A DNA stretch of 64,000 nt from Aeromonas caviae (lineage in GTDB: Bacteria > Pseudomonadota > Gammaproteobacteria > Enterobacterales > Aeromonadaceae), in NCBI RefSeq assembly GCF_000819785.1, contig NZ_CDBK01000107.1, positions 55,041 through 119,040 on the forward strand. Direction: 5' to 3'. Shown in pieces: positions 48,574 to 56,110 of the stretch. Position numbers and translations under genes: made by a program. Numbering within the stretch: the stretch's first letter is position 1; every line of letters starts with the position of its first letter. The notes under the pieces are model-generated. The model saw only the letters and a program-made list of their open reading frames with translations. It had not been told where the DNA came from and ran no database searches.

Positions 48574-48825
48574 TCAATAGCCATTCAAACTGGCACCAAT
48601 ACGCCGCATTTCTTCATCATGTTCGCGCTGTAGGCGCTCATCTTCAGCTTTCACTTCCGCTTTAGAGAACAGTGCTGCGTCAGGGTAAACAGCGCTAAAT
48701 TCCTTAGTATTATCAAACCAAGCACAGATACAGTTGTTCTCAAAATTCCGACCAGTGACCGTCATCATCGGGCCACCACTTTTCAAACGGACAATATCAC
48801 CAACATTGTAACTAGACATAAACAC
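48574..48825 (-). CDS. DUF2158 (YodC-like) protein
   Basis: This 83-residue protein shows the DUF2158 pattern VGDIVRLKSGGPMMTVTGRN, then CAWFDNTKEFSAVYPDAALF. YodC-like proteins are small beta-rich proteins of unknown function, often carried by mobile elements. The C-terminus is a charged helix (KAEVKAEDERLQREHDEEMRR). ATG 48825 and 48819 are both possible. It is the last leftward gene of prophage 1, beyond the intergenic region, so it may be cargo. Confidence 0.72.
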   Translation of the reverse strand: MFMSSYNVGDIVRLKSGGPMMTVTGRNFENNCICAWFDNTKEFSAVYPDAALFSKAEVKAEDERLQREHDEEMRRIGASLNGY

Positions 48826-49242
48826 CTCACCATATAAGCAACATGCTCGATATGCATATGGGGCTCATAACTCAGAGTTCAACCCTAAAACTGACAATAA
48901 ATTCAGTACACAAGAATCTTTATCAAGAAAGCGATTGGAGTTGAATTCCCCCCGTATTACTACACGGGGGGGGGGAGAGGGGAAAGCCGGACCCCTGGGG
49001 CAGTCAATCACCAAGACGGCACAAGACCATGAGAGCAGCTTGTCTGCGACAGGAGGCCCAGGATGTCACCATACGCGCCCCATAGCCTTCGGCTGGTCGC
49101 TCTGACTGGGGCATTAAAGACTGGTTTGGCAGGCAAGGGGGTTGCCTCAGGCTCAGGGCAAGATGGGCGTGTTTCGCCGCGAGACGCTTGGAGGCATCAT
49201 CCGCAGCAGGGGGCGGCTTATAGGGGCTGGCGCCCCTCAATA
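48826..49242. other. Prophage 1 non-coding region with hairpins
   Basis: The 417 bases hold several strong inverted repeats. CCCCCCGT and ACGGGGGG lie around 48949-48972, and AGGGGC and GCCCCT around 49226-49241. A short GC-rich hairpin GCCTTCGGC is at 49085-49093. In filamentous phages such a hairpin-rich gap contains the plus and minus origins and the packaging signal. I cannot place the RstA-type nick site. Frames across the region have no ribosome sites. Confidence 0.5.
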
Positions 49243-49569
49243 TCAGACCTTGATTCCCCAACGAGCCAGTTTGTCATTTATCTTCTGCGAGTCCCTCGCA
49301 ATGAAGTCTCGAAAGTGTTCATTAGACGATTCGACTCCACATACGCGAGCATCAAAATGTGGATCGGTCTTTTTTCTACGTAGGGCTAACGCTTTGACAT
49401 AGGCTGCGGCGAGGCTTTCATTTTGGATATATGCAGCTGCGCCTGGTCCACAAAAACGCCCTCCAGCAGATATATAAAGACTGCCTTTTTCAAGCTCACC
49501 AAACAGTTCAAACGGCACACGGTCTGTATGAATAACCTTTACCGTAAACCATTTTATTGGTAGTCCCAT
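49243..49569 (-). CDS. Prophage 1 hypothetical protein
   Basis: This 108-residue protein starts MGLPIKWFTVKVIHTDRVPF and is soluble, with mixed charge. No motif is recognised. It is the last gene before the non-coding region and lies downstream of Zot, where filamentous phages often carry accessory genes. Translation is supported by CGAGGTG 5-11 nt before the ATG. Confidence 0.55.
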   Translation of the reverse strand: MGLPIKWFTVKVIHTDRVPFELFGELEKGSLYISAGGRFCGPGAAAYIQNESLAAAYVKALALRRKKTDPHFDARVCGVESSNEHFRDFIARDSQKINDKLARWGIKV

Positions 49570-49637
49570 TTACACCTCGCTAATCCCTATCTGGATGGAA
49601 GGCATAAACATAGCTCATATGGATCGCCATTCAAACA

Positions 49638-49889
49638 TCAGTGACGATATGTTAGACGTGCGGCAGCAGAGCGAGCGCGGCGTCTTGCCCGGCAGTGGTG
49701 CTGCCACTTCACCTCCAGCTCAATAAGGTGGCCCCCAAAGAGCCAGAGCAGGGGAGGCAACGAGAGCAGCGCTACCAGGGCAACACAGGCCCAACGAGCC
49801 TCGGCTGAATAGCTAGGATTGCTCCCTATAGCTATCAGGATGGCAATATCAATGCAGATAGCGATGATGCCAATCACGGCAACCCCCAT
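49638..49889 (-). CDS. Prophage 1 small membrane protein
   Basis: This 83-residue protein has two membrane segments (VAVIGIIAICIDIAILIAIG and WACVALVALLSLPPLLWLFG) and a basic C-terminal tail (CRARRRARSAAARLTYRH). It follows zot by 17 nt in the same direction. Its function is unknown; a minor coat, immunity or accessory role are all possible. Confidence 0.55.
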   Translation of the reverse strand: MGVAVIGIIAICIDIAILIAIGSNPSYSAEARWACVALVALLSLPPLLWLFGGHLIELEVKWQHHCRARRRARSAAARLTYRH

Positions 49890-49906
49890 TAGATCCAGAG
49901 CTGTAT

Positions 49907-51121
49907 TTATGTCCAGTCATCGTTAGGCGCCCCGTCATTCTTGGCACCAGCAAAGAGCGCACCATTGACCCGCTTACGCAGCGCATCCCCGTCAGGGTCG
50001 CAATAAACGTCCACTGGCTGCCCCTGGTACTGGATAACCGCATGACACGCCGTCATGGGCTTCAAATCGACGAAGAATTGCGGCCACTCCTCGGCATAGA
50101 TGGCTTGCTCGTCGTCACCTTTGCGCAGGGCAAAGCAATATTCGACGTTGTAGACATCTCGATCACTTTTGGTAAGCACATGGCAGTTGATGATCATCCG
50201 GTATCCAGCGAACGGGCCTACAGCAAAGACGCCAGCAGCATCCGCAGCAGGAGCGCCACTAGGACGTACATTAGCAGCGGGCGCAGCACCCACTTGCCCA
50301 GGAACCGAAACAGCGGCATCAGCGGGCGCAGAAGCCACCACAGGGGCTTTAGCAGGCGAGTCAATATATTCAGGCTTGATGAAACCGAAGAACATACAGA
50401 GTCCCCAAACGACCAGAACAAAAAGTATTTTAGGGTCTCGGAGCATCGAGCTACCCGCGATTGTATCCGAGACTTTACCGGTTGTAGTTGAGTCATAAAG
50501 TTTGAAAACATACTTGGGCACCTTGTTAAATGGCTTGGCTTGCAGGACATCAGAAAGAGACGTACCGGAGTTATCGGAAAGGTGGAGAACGGTCTTATAA
50601 CGCCCCCCTAGGCCCAATATCGCCATATTGGTATGACGAATTGCGGTTTCCGCAGCAGCCCGGATAACTTGATGCACTTTTTTGATGTTCGGGGTTGTTA
50701 ATACGAAATCCCAGTTATGGTGACGGTGCATATCAAAGGCCACGTCGATTGTTTCGGGTCGGCCATCCTCTTTCGCCTTATCCGGCCCACCTGGATAATC
50801 GAGTTTATCCAGGTCACTCTGACGCCATGCAGGCGGGAATACCCGCTGAACCTCATCGACCAGGAAGAATGCCCCCTTGGGTGCCCAGTGGTAGAACCGC
50901 GCCAGATGATCGCGGCCCTCCTGGGATTCTGTCTCGACATAAAGCACCTCGAAGCTGTCCGGTACATCCTTACCCAACACCTCTCGACAGCGCTCAACAG
51001 AGAAGCCGCGCACGTTGGTAATGATGTACCGACCCGCCTTGATGGCCGGGATCACATCGGTGTGAATAGCGCCGCTTGATTTATAAGACCCTGGCGCACC
51101 GTGATGGATTTTGATGGACAT
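49907..51121 (-). CDS. zot: Prophage 1 Zot-family assembly ATPase (pI-like)
   Basis: Zot/pI is the inner-membrane motor that extrudes filamentous phage. The 404-residue protein has an N-terminal cytoplasmic ATPase domain with Walker A GAPGSYKSS (8-16) and Walker B FFLVDEVQRVF, the Zot motif HRHHNWDFVLTTPNIKKVH, one membrane segment near 235-255 (ILFVLVVWGLCMFFGFI) and a Pro/Ala-rich periplasmic linker before a C-terminal periplasmic domain with Cys residues. The gene follows the DUF2523 gene by 3 nt. Confidence 0.94.
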   Translation of the reverse strand: MSIKIHHGAPGSYKSSGAIHTDVIPAIKAGRYIITNVRGFSVERCREVLGKDVPDSFEVLYVETESQEGRDHLARFYHWAPKGAFFLVDEVQRVFPPAWRQSDLDKLDYPGGPDKAKEDGRPETIDVAFDMHRHHNWDFVLTTPNIKKVHQVIRAAAETAIRHTNMAILGLGGRYKTVLHLSDNSGTSLSDVLQAKPFNKVPKYVFKLYDSTTTGKVSDTIAGSSMLRDPKILFVLVVWGLCMFFGFIKPEYIDSPAKAPVVASAPADAAVSVPGQVGAAPAANVRPSGAPAADAAGVFAVGPFAGYRMIINCHVLTKSDRDVYNVEYCFALRKGDDEQAIYAEEWPQFFVDLKPMTACHAVIQYQGQPVDVYCDPDGDALRKRVNGALFAGAKNDGAPNDDWT

Positions 51122-51124
51122 GGA

Positions 51125-51448
51125 TCACCACCCGAAGATATTCAGTAGAAAGCGCGTCACAAATGCCTGGGTAATAACGGACAGGCCCTTGTCAAATTGC
51201 AGATAGAGCAAAATATCCCGCACAGATGCTGGGAGACTATTAAAGGAGGACGATATCAAATCACTGAATTGCAGGTTTATCAGAATTTCCCTGGCAACAT
51301 CCCATGAAAACACCAACAAGAATATCTTGAACTCAATCCACTGAATAGCCAGTTTTACCGAAATCCAGGCCGTTACCTGGACAGCAAGATTATATATGTC
51401 CTGGAACAACCCACTAAATAAATCTCCTAACCACTCCATCGCTATCAC
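51125..51448 (-). CDS. Prophage 1 minor coat protein, DUF2523 (pVI-like)
   Basis: This 107-residue hydrophobic protein has about three membrane segments and ends FVTRFLLNIFGW, the conserved end of DUF2523 proteins encoded between pIII and Zot in filamentous phages. By position and size (112 in M13 pVI) it is the pVI-type proximal cap protein. It overlaps the adhesin gene by 4 nt. The counterpart in prophage 2 has an added signal peptide. Confidence 0.85.
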   Translation of the reverse strand: MIAMEWLGDLFSGLFQDIYNLAVQVTAWISVKLAIQWIEFKIFLLVFSWDVAREILINLQFSDLISSSFNSLPASVRDILLYLQFDKGLSVITQAFVTRFLLNIFGW

Positions 51449-52782
51449 CTTCTAGTCAAAATAATGAATGCTGTAAAGTAGAAAATAAACATCATCAAAG
51501 CCGCCAGAAACTCCCAATAACCATCGGAATCAGGGCAGACTTGATAATACTTTCCAAACATGGAGAACATATCGAAGCACTTAGGAGCCGAGGCAGAGCC
51601 ATAAAACTGATATTTAAACATATCGGTCATTTCATTTTTAATAGAAAGATACTGGCTTTTTAAAGCCTCCTTATGTTCATCATATACTTTCGTTATCTGC
51701 TCCAAGTCAAAAGCACAGCTAGCATCACCCGAGCAAAGCGGTGATTCATATTCAGCCTTTGCCACATGCAATGGATTTGATGAAGAACCTGGCATCTGAG
51801 AATAATCAATATTAAAGTCGCCAGACCCACCTTGACCACCACCAGAATTTCCCCAGCCATTCTTTAAACCATCTTGGAGCATGTATTTAATGCCGTAAAG
51901 ATTGTCATTCATCTGGCTTAAATAGCCTGACTGACTAGAAATATTGGAGTTAACCGAATTAACCGAACCTTGAAGGCTCCCAATAGCACCAAGCATACTC
52001 CCCATATTGGATGACATGGAGCTTGTATTGCCGCTAATAGAGCCAAGGGTTGACATGGCCGATTGTTGCATTGCTTTCAGCGAAGCTACATCACCTTTGA
52101 TTGCAGATAAATCAACAGTAGAAACGGCACCACTTGTACCGCCAGAAGAACCCATACTATCAGCAATTTTCTTTAACTGAGCATTAGCCAAATCAAAATC
52201 AGCCTCCATACGAGACAAATAAATATTAGTCCCCTCTATTCGACCAGGAGTTTCCCGTATATAAGTTAGCGCCTGATCAAGCTTGTCATTAACGTCAGAC
52301 AATTCGAGCTGGGTCTTAAATGTATTACCAGAAATATGATTGGAATAATCCTTCAAACCAGAAAGCCTAGAATCAATCTCCGCAAGCTGCTTACCTAAAT
52401 TAGTATTAATCTTTGAAAGGGTATAACCCACGGTCTGATAACCGTAATGATTAAAATACTGCCAACCAGCAATATTATCGGTATCACCAGGAAGGCTACC
52501 ATCCCCGCCAGGACTGCCCCCAGTATCGCCACCGTCGCCACCAGTACCAGTGCCCACGGTACATTCCACACCGTTAGACTGTATGGGGCCCATGGTGCCC
52601 GTAGATGGGGTCTCAACACAGACTCCAGGGCAAACGACCTGGCACCCGCCCAGAGTGGAGGATTCCCATTTAACGCAATAGGGCATTTCTGTACCTATAG
52701 GCACATTTTGCAGATTGAGCCCTGCCGGACAGCTCGCAAACGCCCCCAGCGGCACCAGGAAGAGCAGATAAAGCAATCTCAC
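51445..52782 (-). CDS. Prophage 1 adhesin/minor coat protein (pIII-like)
   Basis: This 445-residue protein would cap the virion and bind the host receptor. It has a signal peptide (MRLLYLLFLVPLGAFA), a Cys-rich N-terminal domain (to about 90), a Gly-rich linker, a long Ser/Asn/Gln-rich coiled-coil-like middle (about 110-310), a Cys-containing domain and a C-terminal membrane anchor (FLAALMMFIFYFTAFIILTRR). The start is GTG 52782 with GGGGG upstream. Residues of about 215-320 are nearly identical to the prophage 2 adhesin, while both ends differ. Confidence 0.87.
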   Translation of the reverse strand: MRLLYLLFLVPLGAFASCPAGLNLQNVPIGTEMPYCVKWESSTLGGCQVVCPGVCVETPSTGTMGPIQSNGVECTVGTGTGGDGGDTGGSPGGDGSLPGDTDNIAGWQYFNHYGYQTVGYTLSKINTNLGKQLAEIDSRLSGLKDYSNHISGNTFKTQLELSDVNDKLDQALTYIRETPGRIEGTNIYLSRMEADFDLANAQLKKIADSMGSSGGTSGAVSTVDLSAIKGDVASLKAMQQSAMSTLGSISGNTSSMSSNMGSMLGAIGSLQGSVNSVNSNISSQSGYLSQMNDNLYGIKYMLQDGLKNGWGNSGGGQGGSGDFNIDYSQMPGSSSNPLHVAKAEYESPLCSGDASCAFDLEQITKVYDEHKEALKSQYLSIKNEMTDMFKYQFYGSASAPKCFDMFSMFGKYYQVCPDSDGYWEFLAALMMFIFYFTAFIILTRR

Positions 52783-52793
52783 GCGACCCCCAA

Positions 52794-52820
52794 TAAAAAA
52801 GGCGACCGAAGCCGCCTTAT
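52794..52820 (-). terminator. Terminator between the coat genes and the adhesin gene (prophage 1)
   Basis: Read leftward, AAGGCGGC and GTCGCCTT pair imperfectly around TTCG and are followed by TTTTTTA. Ff phages also have a terminator just after gene VIII, before gene III. Confidence 0.8.
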
Positions 52821-52821
52821 G

Positions 52822-52893
52822 TCATATCGAAAACGATGTTCTCCAGCCTTCGACAAAGAACAAAAACCATAGCGTCCCAATCAACAGGGACAC
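52822..52893 (-). CDS. Prophage 1 tiny hydrophobic protein (pVII/pIX-like)
   Basis: A GTG-started frame codes for 23 residues, (M)SLLIGTLWFLFFVEGWRTSFSI, a single hydrophobic segment with a polar C-terminus. It starts 3 nt after the major coat gene stop and ends just before the terminator. M13 pVII and pIX (33 and 32 residues) are similar tip proteins near gene VIII. Prophage 2 has a matching frame at the same place. Confidence 0.5.
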   Translation of the reverse strand: MSLLIGTLWFLFFVEGWRTSFSI

Positions 52894-52896
52894 GGT

Positions 52897-53109
52897 TTAA
52901 GCCTTACGCATGAGCGCGATCAGGATACCGACCCCGACGACTGTAGCCACGACCATCATCACCTTGGGCGCGGTAGTGGTGACGTCAGACTGGGCAGCAT
53001 CCAGGGCAGCACCCGCAGCGGCAGCGATACCACCATCAGCAGCATTGGCACCAACAGCAGCTACGGAGCCCACCAGGGCGATACAGCCATTACGGAAATA
53101 GTTACGCAT
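52897..53109 (-). CDS. Prophage 1 major coat protein (pVIII-like)
   Basis: This 70-residue protein has a signal peptide ending near GANA (residue 24), an acidic/small-residue N-terminus (DGGIAAAAGAALDAAQSD), one membrane segment (VMMVVATVVGVGILIAL) and a basic end (MRKA). That is the standard filamentous coat plan, giving a mature protein of about 46 residues (50 in M13). AGAGGAT lies upstream of the ATG. Confidence 0.88.
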   Translation of the reverse strand: MRNYFRNGCIALVGSVAAVGANAADGGIAAAAGAALDAAQSDVTTTAPKVMMVVATVVGVGILIALMRKA

Positions 53110-53115
53110 ACTCGT

Positions 53116-53349
53116 TTATCCTCTTTTTGCACCTACAATGACACGGGCAATAGCGCCCAGTTTTAAACCCAAAGCCCACATAACGATCCCAGAGCTAAAG
53201 GCAATTCCCACAACCGATATATCGAATTGGAACCAATTAGAGATATCGGTGAGTTTGGTGTGCTCCTGGACAGTCAGGAGCACGTAATTACAAGAATCCC
53301 CCTCTGAAAGGCGGGTATATCCTTCGGAGGTAATATCTAGGCAAATCAT
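53116..53349 (-). CDS. Prophage 1 small membrane protein (putative minor coat)
   Basis: This 77-residue protein has a polar N-terminal half (MICLDITSEGYTRLSEGDSCNYVLLT) and one membrane segment (VGIAFSSGIVMWALGLKLGAIA). It sits between the ssDNA-binding protein and the major coat gene. Prophage 2 has a 74-residue protein of the same layout at the same place. It is probably a virion tip or assembly protein; the exact role is unknown. Confidence 0.65.
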   Translation of the reverse strand: MICLDITSEGYTRLSEGDSCNYVLLTVQEHTKLTDISNWFQFDISVVGIAFSSGIVMWALGLKLGAIARVIVGAKRG

Positions 53350-53412
53350 TATTGCGCCCTCGTCGTCGGTCGCTGCGCGCCCTCGCTCCTCCTCCTCGTT
53401 GGCGCTGGTTGT

Positions 53413-53733
53413 TTACAGAGGCTTTTTAGATGCTTGGTAGCCGACAACAACGTTACGGGTCGGATTCTGGGGATCCGCTTCCAGAATAAGATCAATCGCC
53501 ACCAACTTGGGGCAATCAGCCATTTCCTTGATAGTCGACGCATCATTGCGCAGGGACAACTGGCGAACCTCATAACCCCAGGAGTTGATATTGCACTCCG
53601 GCTTGTTGACGTTGTTTGCAGGAGCCAGATATTCGACCTGGGCAAAGTCGTAAGGCACCGGAGCGCCAGACTTGCGGGAAACACCGTAGCCATGGGTCAC
53701 GCGAGTGACCAGCACACTGGACAAAATAGACAT
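53413..53733 (-). CDS. Prophage 1 ssDNA-binding protein, DUF1293 (RstB/pV-like)
   Basis: This 106-residue protein resembles DUF1293 proteins such as RstB of CTX-phi: MSILSSVLVTRVTHGYGVSRKSG, FAQVEYLAPAN, then GYEVRQLSL and VVVGYQASKKPL. These bind single-stranded phage DNA and prepare it for packaging. It follows the initiator gene by 27 nt. A second overlapping frame at 53349-53693 is judged a shadow. Confidence 0.78.
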   Translation of the reverse strand: MSILSSVLVTRVTHGYGVSRKSGAPVPYDFAQVEYLAPANNVNKPECNINSWGYEVRQLSLRNDASTIKEMADCPKLVAIDLILEADPQNPTRNVVVGYQASKKPL

Positions 53734-53760
53734 AGTTATTACCTCGTTGAAGAACCTTAG

Positions 53761-55287
53761 TTAGGTCGAAAATACAGGCAGCTCGTCCAAGTCAGGAGGG
53801 AGCGGCATTCTTAATCGCGCCGGAATATCACTTTCTTCCAGGTGCGCAGTTAATTGGTTAACAATCTTCTCAGGCGATAACCCCTCGATGTTCGCTAACC
53901 AATTAACAAGGCGACCCGCCATGCGGGACATATTAAATACAGCGTTATCCCTGGACGTTTTGAACTTGTTTTTAAAGGTGGTCAGTCTGACGGGCTTTAT
54001 TTCCGCTTCCTGGATAGCAGCCAGCCATTTATCAAATTGCGGATACATCCCCGCAAAATAGGGGTCTGGGTTTACCAGGACGTCCAGCGGGATAATGCGG
54101 TCCTTATTGTGCAGCTCGCCTTCGGCGCGTACCCAATTCGGATACTCTGCCGACTGCATCTGTTTGCCCTTTTCGTATACCCGGGCGCACTTTCCGTTGA
54201 TGCGGCTGCCCACGTAGAACGAGCAGCCCTTGGTCGGCACCATGCCAAAGCGCTTGGCGATGCCCTTGGCAACCTCGGTGATCACGAACTCGCCAGATTC
54301 AATCTTCATCCAGGACGGAGCGCGGCCCCGCTGGGGATGGAACTCGCCGGCTTCCGCGCCGGCAATGGCCCCCTGGTAGGTGATGTGCTCGCCGCTGTAG
54401 TCATCCAAGGCGAGATCCACCCGTGTGATGCGCACGCCTGGAATGTGAGAGATAACATCATGCAAAGCCTGGAAATCCAGGGCGGCACAACCCACACCGG
54501 AAAAACTCACCATGCAACCATGGTTTGCCGCACCCCAGCCAATCAGGCCGCAGGGGATGCCGTCACACAGCAGGTCAGCCGAATTGGCGTAACCGTGCAG
54601 GCCAGAGCGGCGAGGGCGCATCGTGAAGCGTGGCTCGGGGATGGGGACACCGATGCGGGTATTCAGCTCCTCTAACCAAAGCTCCAGCTCGTTGCAACAG
54701 AGGGCATCCAGGAACTGGACGCCGTAGCAGTCGATCAAGTCGTTGTAGGCTTCCCAATACTTGGCACCCTCGACAACCTCGAACTCGGAGAACTTGAGCA
54801 GGGCAGTGCAGACCGCCTTCAACTCCTTACGAATGTCGGCACGGGCCTTGTAACCGGAATGCAAAGCACGCTCCATCATTTCGGTCATGGATAGCGTCAC
54901 GACAGGGGCAGGGGACTTAGGCACCCCATGGAGGCTTAACCGCTCAGTGGTCTTGTCATATTCAACCGTTGGGGTAGGGGAGACCCCCAGCCGTTCGGCC
55001 TTGCTGCACAGGCGTTCTGTCACCTTGTCAAAACGGGTGAGGGGAGCGAAGCCAACCGGACGCTTCCAGAGATAACGCAGCCCCTCGACAGGGGGTTCAG
55101 AAATGGCCGCTTGCAGGGCCTTCACGTTGGTATCGAAGCGCGGGATAGCCTTCAAGAGCGCCCCTTGCTTGGCAAGCTCCTTCATCTGGATCAACTCAGT
55201 CGGTGCCCAGGTGAAGGACAGATAGTCGATCAGGGTTTTGTTGCCGATAACCCCATTTATCGGCATCACGGAGCTATGACCAGTCAT
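53761..55287 (-). CDS. Prophage 1 replication initiator, Rep_trans family (RstA-like)
   Basis: This initiator of about 508 residues nicks the plus strand for rolling-circle replication. The Rep_trans features are VSFSGVGCAALD, the metal-binding ITRVDLALDDYSGEH, PSWMKIESG, GCSFYVGSRINGKCARVYEKGKQ with the likely catalytic Tyr, and the end region with WLAAIQEAEIKPVR. The start ATG 55287 is chosen because GGGAG lies 9 nt upstream and it overlaps the preceding gene; ATG 55266 is a later alternative. Codons 8-16 (MPINGVIGN) are encoded by the palindrome at 55239. Confidence 0.88.
   Translation of the reverse strand: MTGHSSVMPINGVIGNKTLIDYLSFTWAPTELIQMKELAKQGALLKAIPRFDTNVKALQAAISEPPVEGLRYLWKRPVGFAPLTRFDKVTERLCSKAERLGVSPTPTVEYDKTTERLSLHGVPKSPAPVVTLSMTEMMERALHSGYKARADIRKELKAVCTALLKFSEFEVVEGAKYWEAYNDLIDCYGVQFLDALCCNELELWLEELNTRIGVPIPEPRFTMRPRRSGLHGYANSADLLCDGIPCGLIGWGAANHGCMVSFSGVGCAALDFQALHDVISHIPGVRITRVDLALDDYSGEHITYQGAIAGAEAGEFHPQRGRAPSWMKIESGEFVITEVAKGIAKRFGMVPTKGCSFYVGSRINGKCARVYEKGKQMQSAEYPNWVRAEGELHNKDRIIPLDVLVNPDPYFAGMYPQFDKWLAAIQEAEIKPVRLTTFKNKFKTSRDNAVFNMSRMAGRLVNWLANIEGLSPEKIVNQLTAHLEESDIPARLRMPLPPDLDELPVFST
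55239..55268. repeat. 12-6-12 palindrome inside the prophage 1 rep gene
   Basis: The left arm TGTTGCCGATAA (55239-55250), spacer CCCCAT and right arm TTATCGGCATCA (55257-55268) repeat the site at 46631 with one mismatch, in the same orientation and with the same spacer. On the minus strand it encodes MPINGVIGN of the initiator. Two sites 8.6 kb apart with matching spacers could recombine and delete the DNA between them; whether this happens is unknown. Confidence 0.78.
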
Positions 55288-55525
55288 CGAAAAACACTCC
55301 CTGGTCATAGAAGCCGCGCCAGGTGTCCTCGGTGACTTCCACCAGTTCGAACACGGTATCGGGGTACGTCATCGACAGATAGACCCGCAGCTCATGCAGG
55401 TCGCGGAACATCTCGACCTGACCCGCGATGCAGGCGGAGTAATCGCCAGTCGGCTCTGCCTGCCAATAGACCTTCCGCTCAATGAGCGCGGGCAGATCCT
55501 GGTTTTGTGGGCTAGAGTGGGTCAT
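55274..55525 (-). CDS. Prophage 1 hypothetical protein upstream of rep
   Basis: This 83-residue acidic protein starts MTHSSPQNQDLPALIERKVYW and ends YDQGVFFDDWS. There is no recognised motif. Its stop lies 14 nt inside the rep gene, so the two are translationally coupled. It is the first gene of the leftward phage operon, next to the repressor region, and may act in replication or its control. Confidence 0.6.
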   Translation of the reverse strand: MTHSSPQNQDLPALIERKVYWQAEPTGDYSACIAGQVEMFRDLHELRVYLSMTYPDTVFELVEVTEDTWRGFYDQGVFFDDWS

Positions 55526-55540
55526 ATGTCACGCAATCAA

Positions 55541-55580
55541 ATGGTTGGTTGATTCATTCAACCATGTGGCGAGTTGAATG
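55541..55580. promoter_or_regulatory. Operator-like inverted repeats between rep operon and repressor (prophage 1)
   Basis: ATGGTTG (55541-55547) and CAACCAT (55559-55565) are exact inverted repeats, and GTTGAATG (55573-55580) repeats the half-site in the other direction. They lie in the 124-base divergent region between the two opposite genes, where a RstR-like repressor would bind. Confidence 0.5.
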
Positions 55581-55649
55581 GAAACAAGCTGTTTTTCGCC
55601 AAAATCGGTATGATGGGACGGATTGTCTAACCACTCAGGAGACAAAAAC

Positions 55650-56042
55650 ATGGACTCTAAAACGCTGCTTCTGGCCTACATGAGGGCCAAAAAGTACAGC
55701 CAATTCCAGGAAGTCGCCGCAGACCTGGGATTTACCACCTCGTATATCTCAGCCGTGAACAAAGGAAAGTCGCAACTCACTGATGCGACTGCAAAAAGAA
55801 TGGCTGAGGAAGCTGGCTTGGATGTCAGCGAAGTGCTGTTAAGCATGGCGGCAGTCAGGGCCACCGATCCCGAGCTGAAACAGGCTTGGTACGATATCCT
55901 GGCGAAGTATTCAAAAGGAGCTGGCACGGCGGTAGCCCTTGCGGCGGCTGTGTTTCTGTCTCCACTGAGCGGGCCTGACCATACCGCGCATAATGTCGTT
56001 CAGCATTATGTTGAGGGTCTTCCCCCTGCCAAGCTCCTGTAA
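55650..56042 (+). CDS. Prophage 1 helix-turn-helix repressor (DUF3693/RstR-like)
   Basis: This protein of 130 residues has a Cro/CI-like helix-turn-helix at its N-terminus (YSQFQEVAADLGFTTSYISAVNKGKSQLTDATAKRMAEEAGL) and a C-terminal part like DUF3693 phage regulators. It is divergent from the leftward replication operon, the RstR position. The start at 55650 has CAGGAGA upstream. The last 16 codons are not prophage 1 DNA: the dif-like junction lies inside the gene, and the C-terminus after HNV is coded by the left end of prophage 2. In a free circular phage it would end HNVAFG. Confidence 0.78.
   Translation: MDSKTLLLAYMRAKKYSQFQEVAADLGFTTSYISAVNKGKSQLTDATAKRMAEEAGLDVSEVLLSMAAVRATDPELKQAWYDILAKYSKGAGTAVALAAAVFLSPLSGPDHTAHNVVQHYVEGLPPAKLL
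55983..56016 (+). other. Prophage 1/prophage 2 junction: dif-like site attP1 with 12-bp centre
   Basis: ACCGCGCATAA (55983-55993) is a XerC arm and TTATGTTGAGG (56006-56016) a XerD arm. They are 12 bp apart instead of the usual 6. A long central region is a feature I associate with attP1 of CTX-phi. It is both the right end of prophage 1 and the left end of prophage 2. Confidence 0.72.
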
Positions 56043-56063
56043 GGGGCAGGGGGACGCGACAAG
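56022..56063 (+). repeat. GC-rich hairpin between attP1 and attP2
   Basis: CCCCCTGCC and GGCAGGGGG pair around a loop of about 13 nt, starting near 56026. It lies within the 94 nt between the two inverted dif-like sites and would form one branch of a folded single-stranded attP. Confidence 0.6.
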
Positions 56064-56110
56064 GCCGCTACGTGGGCCAGCTCGCTGGCATCGTCGCAAC
56101 GCCAGAGCGC

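Noticed and set aside
49004..49383. Short frames on both strands in the prophage 1 non-coding region
   Set aside because: They cross hairpins, lack ribosome sites, and conflict with one another. The region fits an origin or packaging gap better.
53349..53693. A second 114-codon frame in prophage 1
   Set aside because: It overlaps the DUF1293 gene almost fully in another frame, starts within it without a ribosome site, and has an Arg/Ser/Thr-rich shadow composition.
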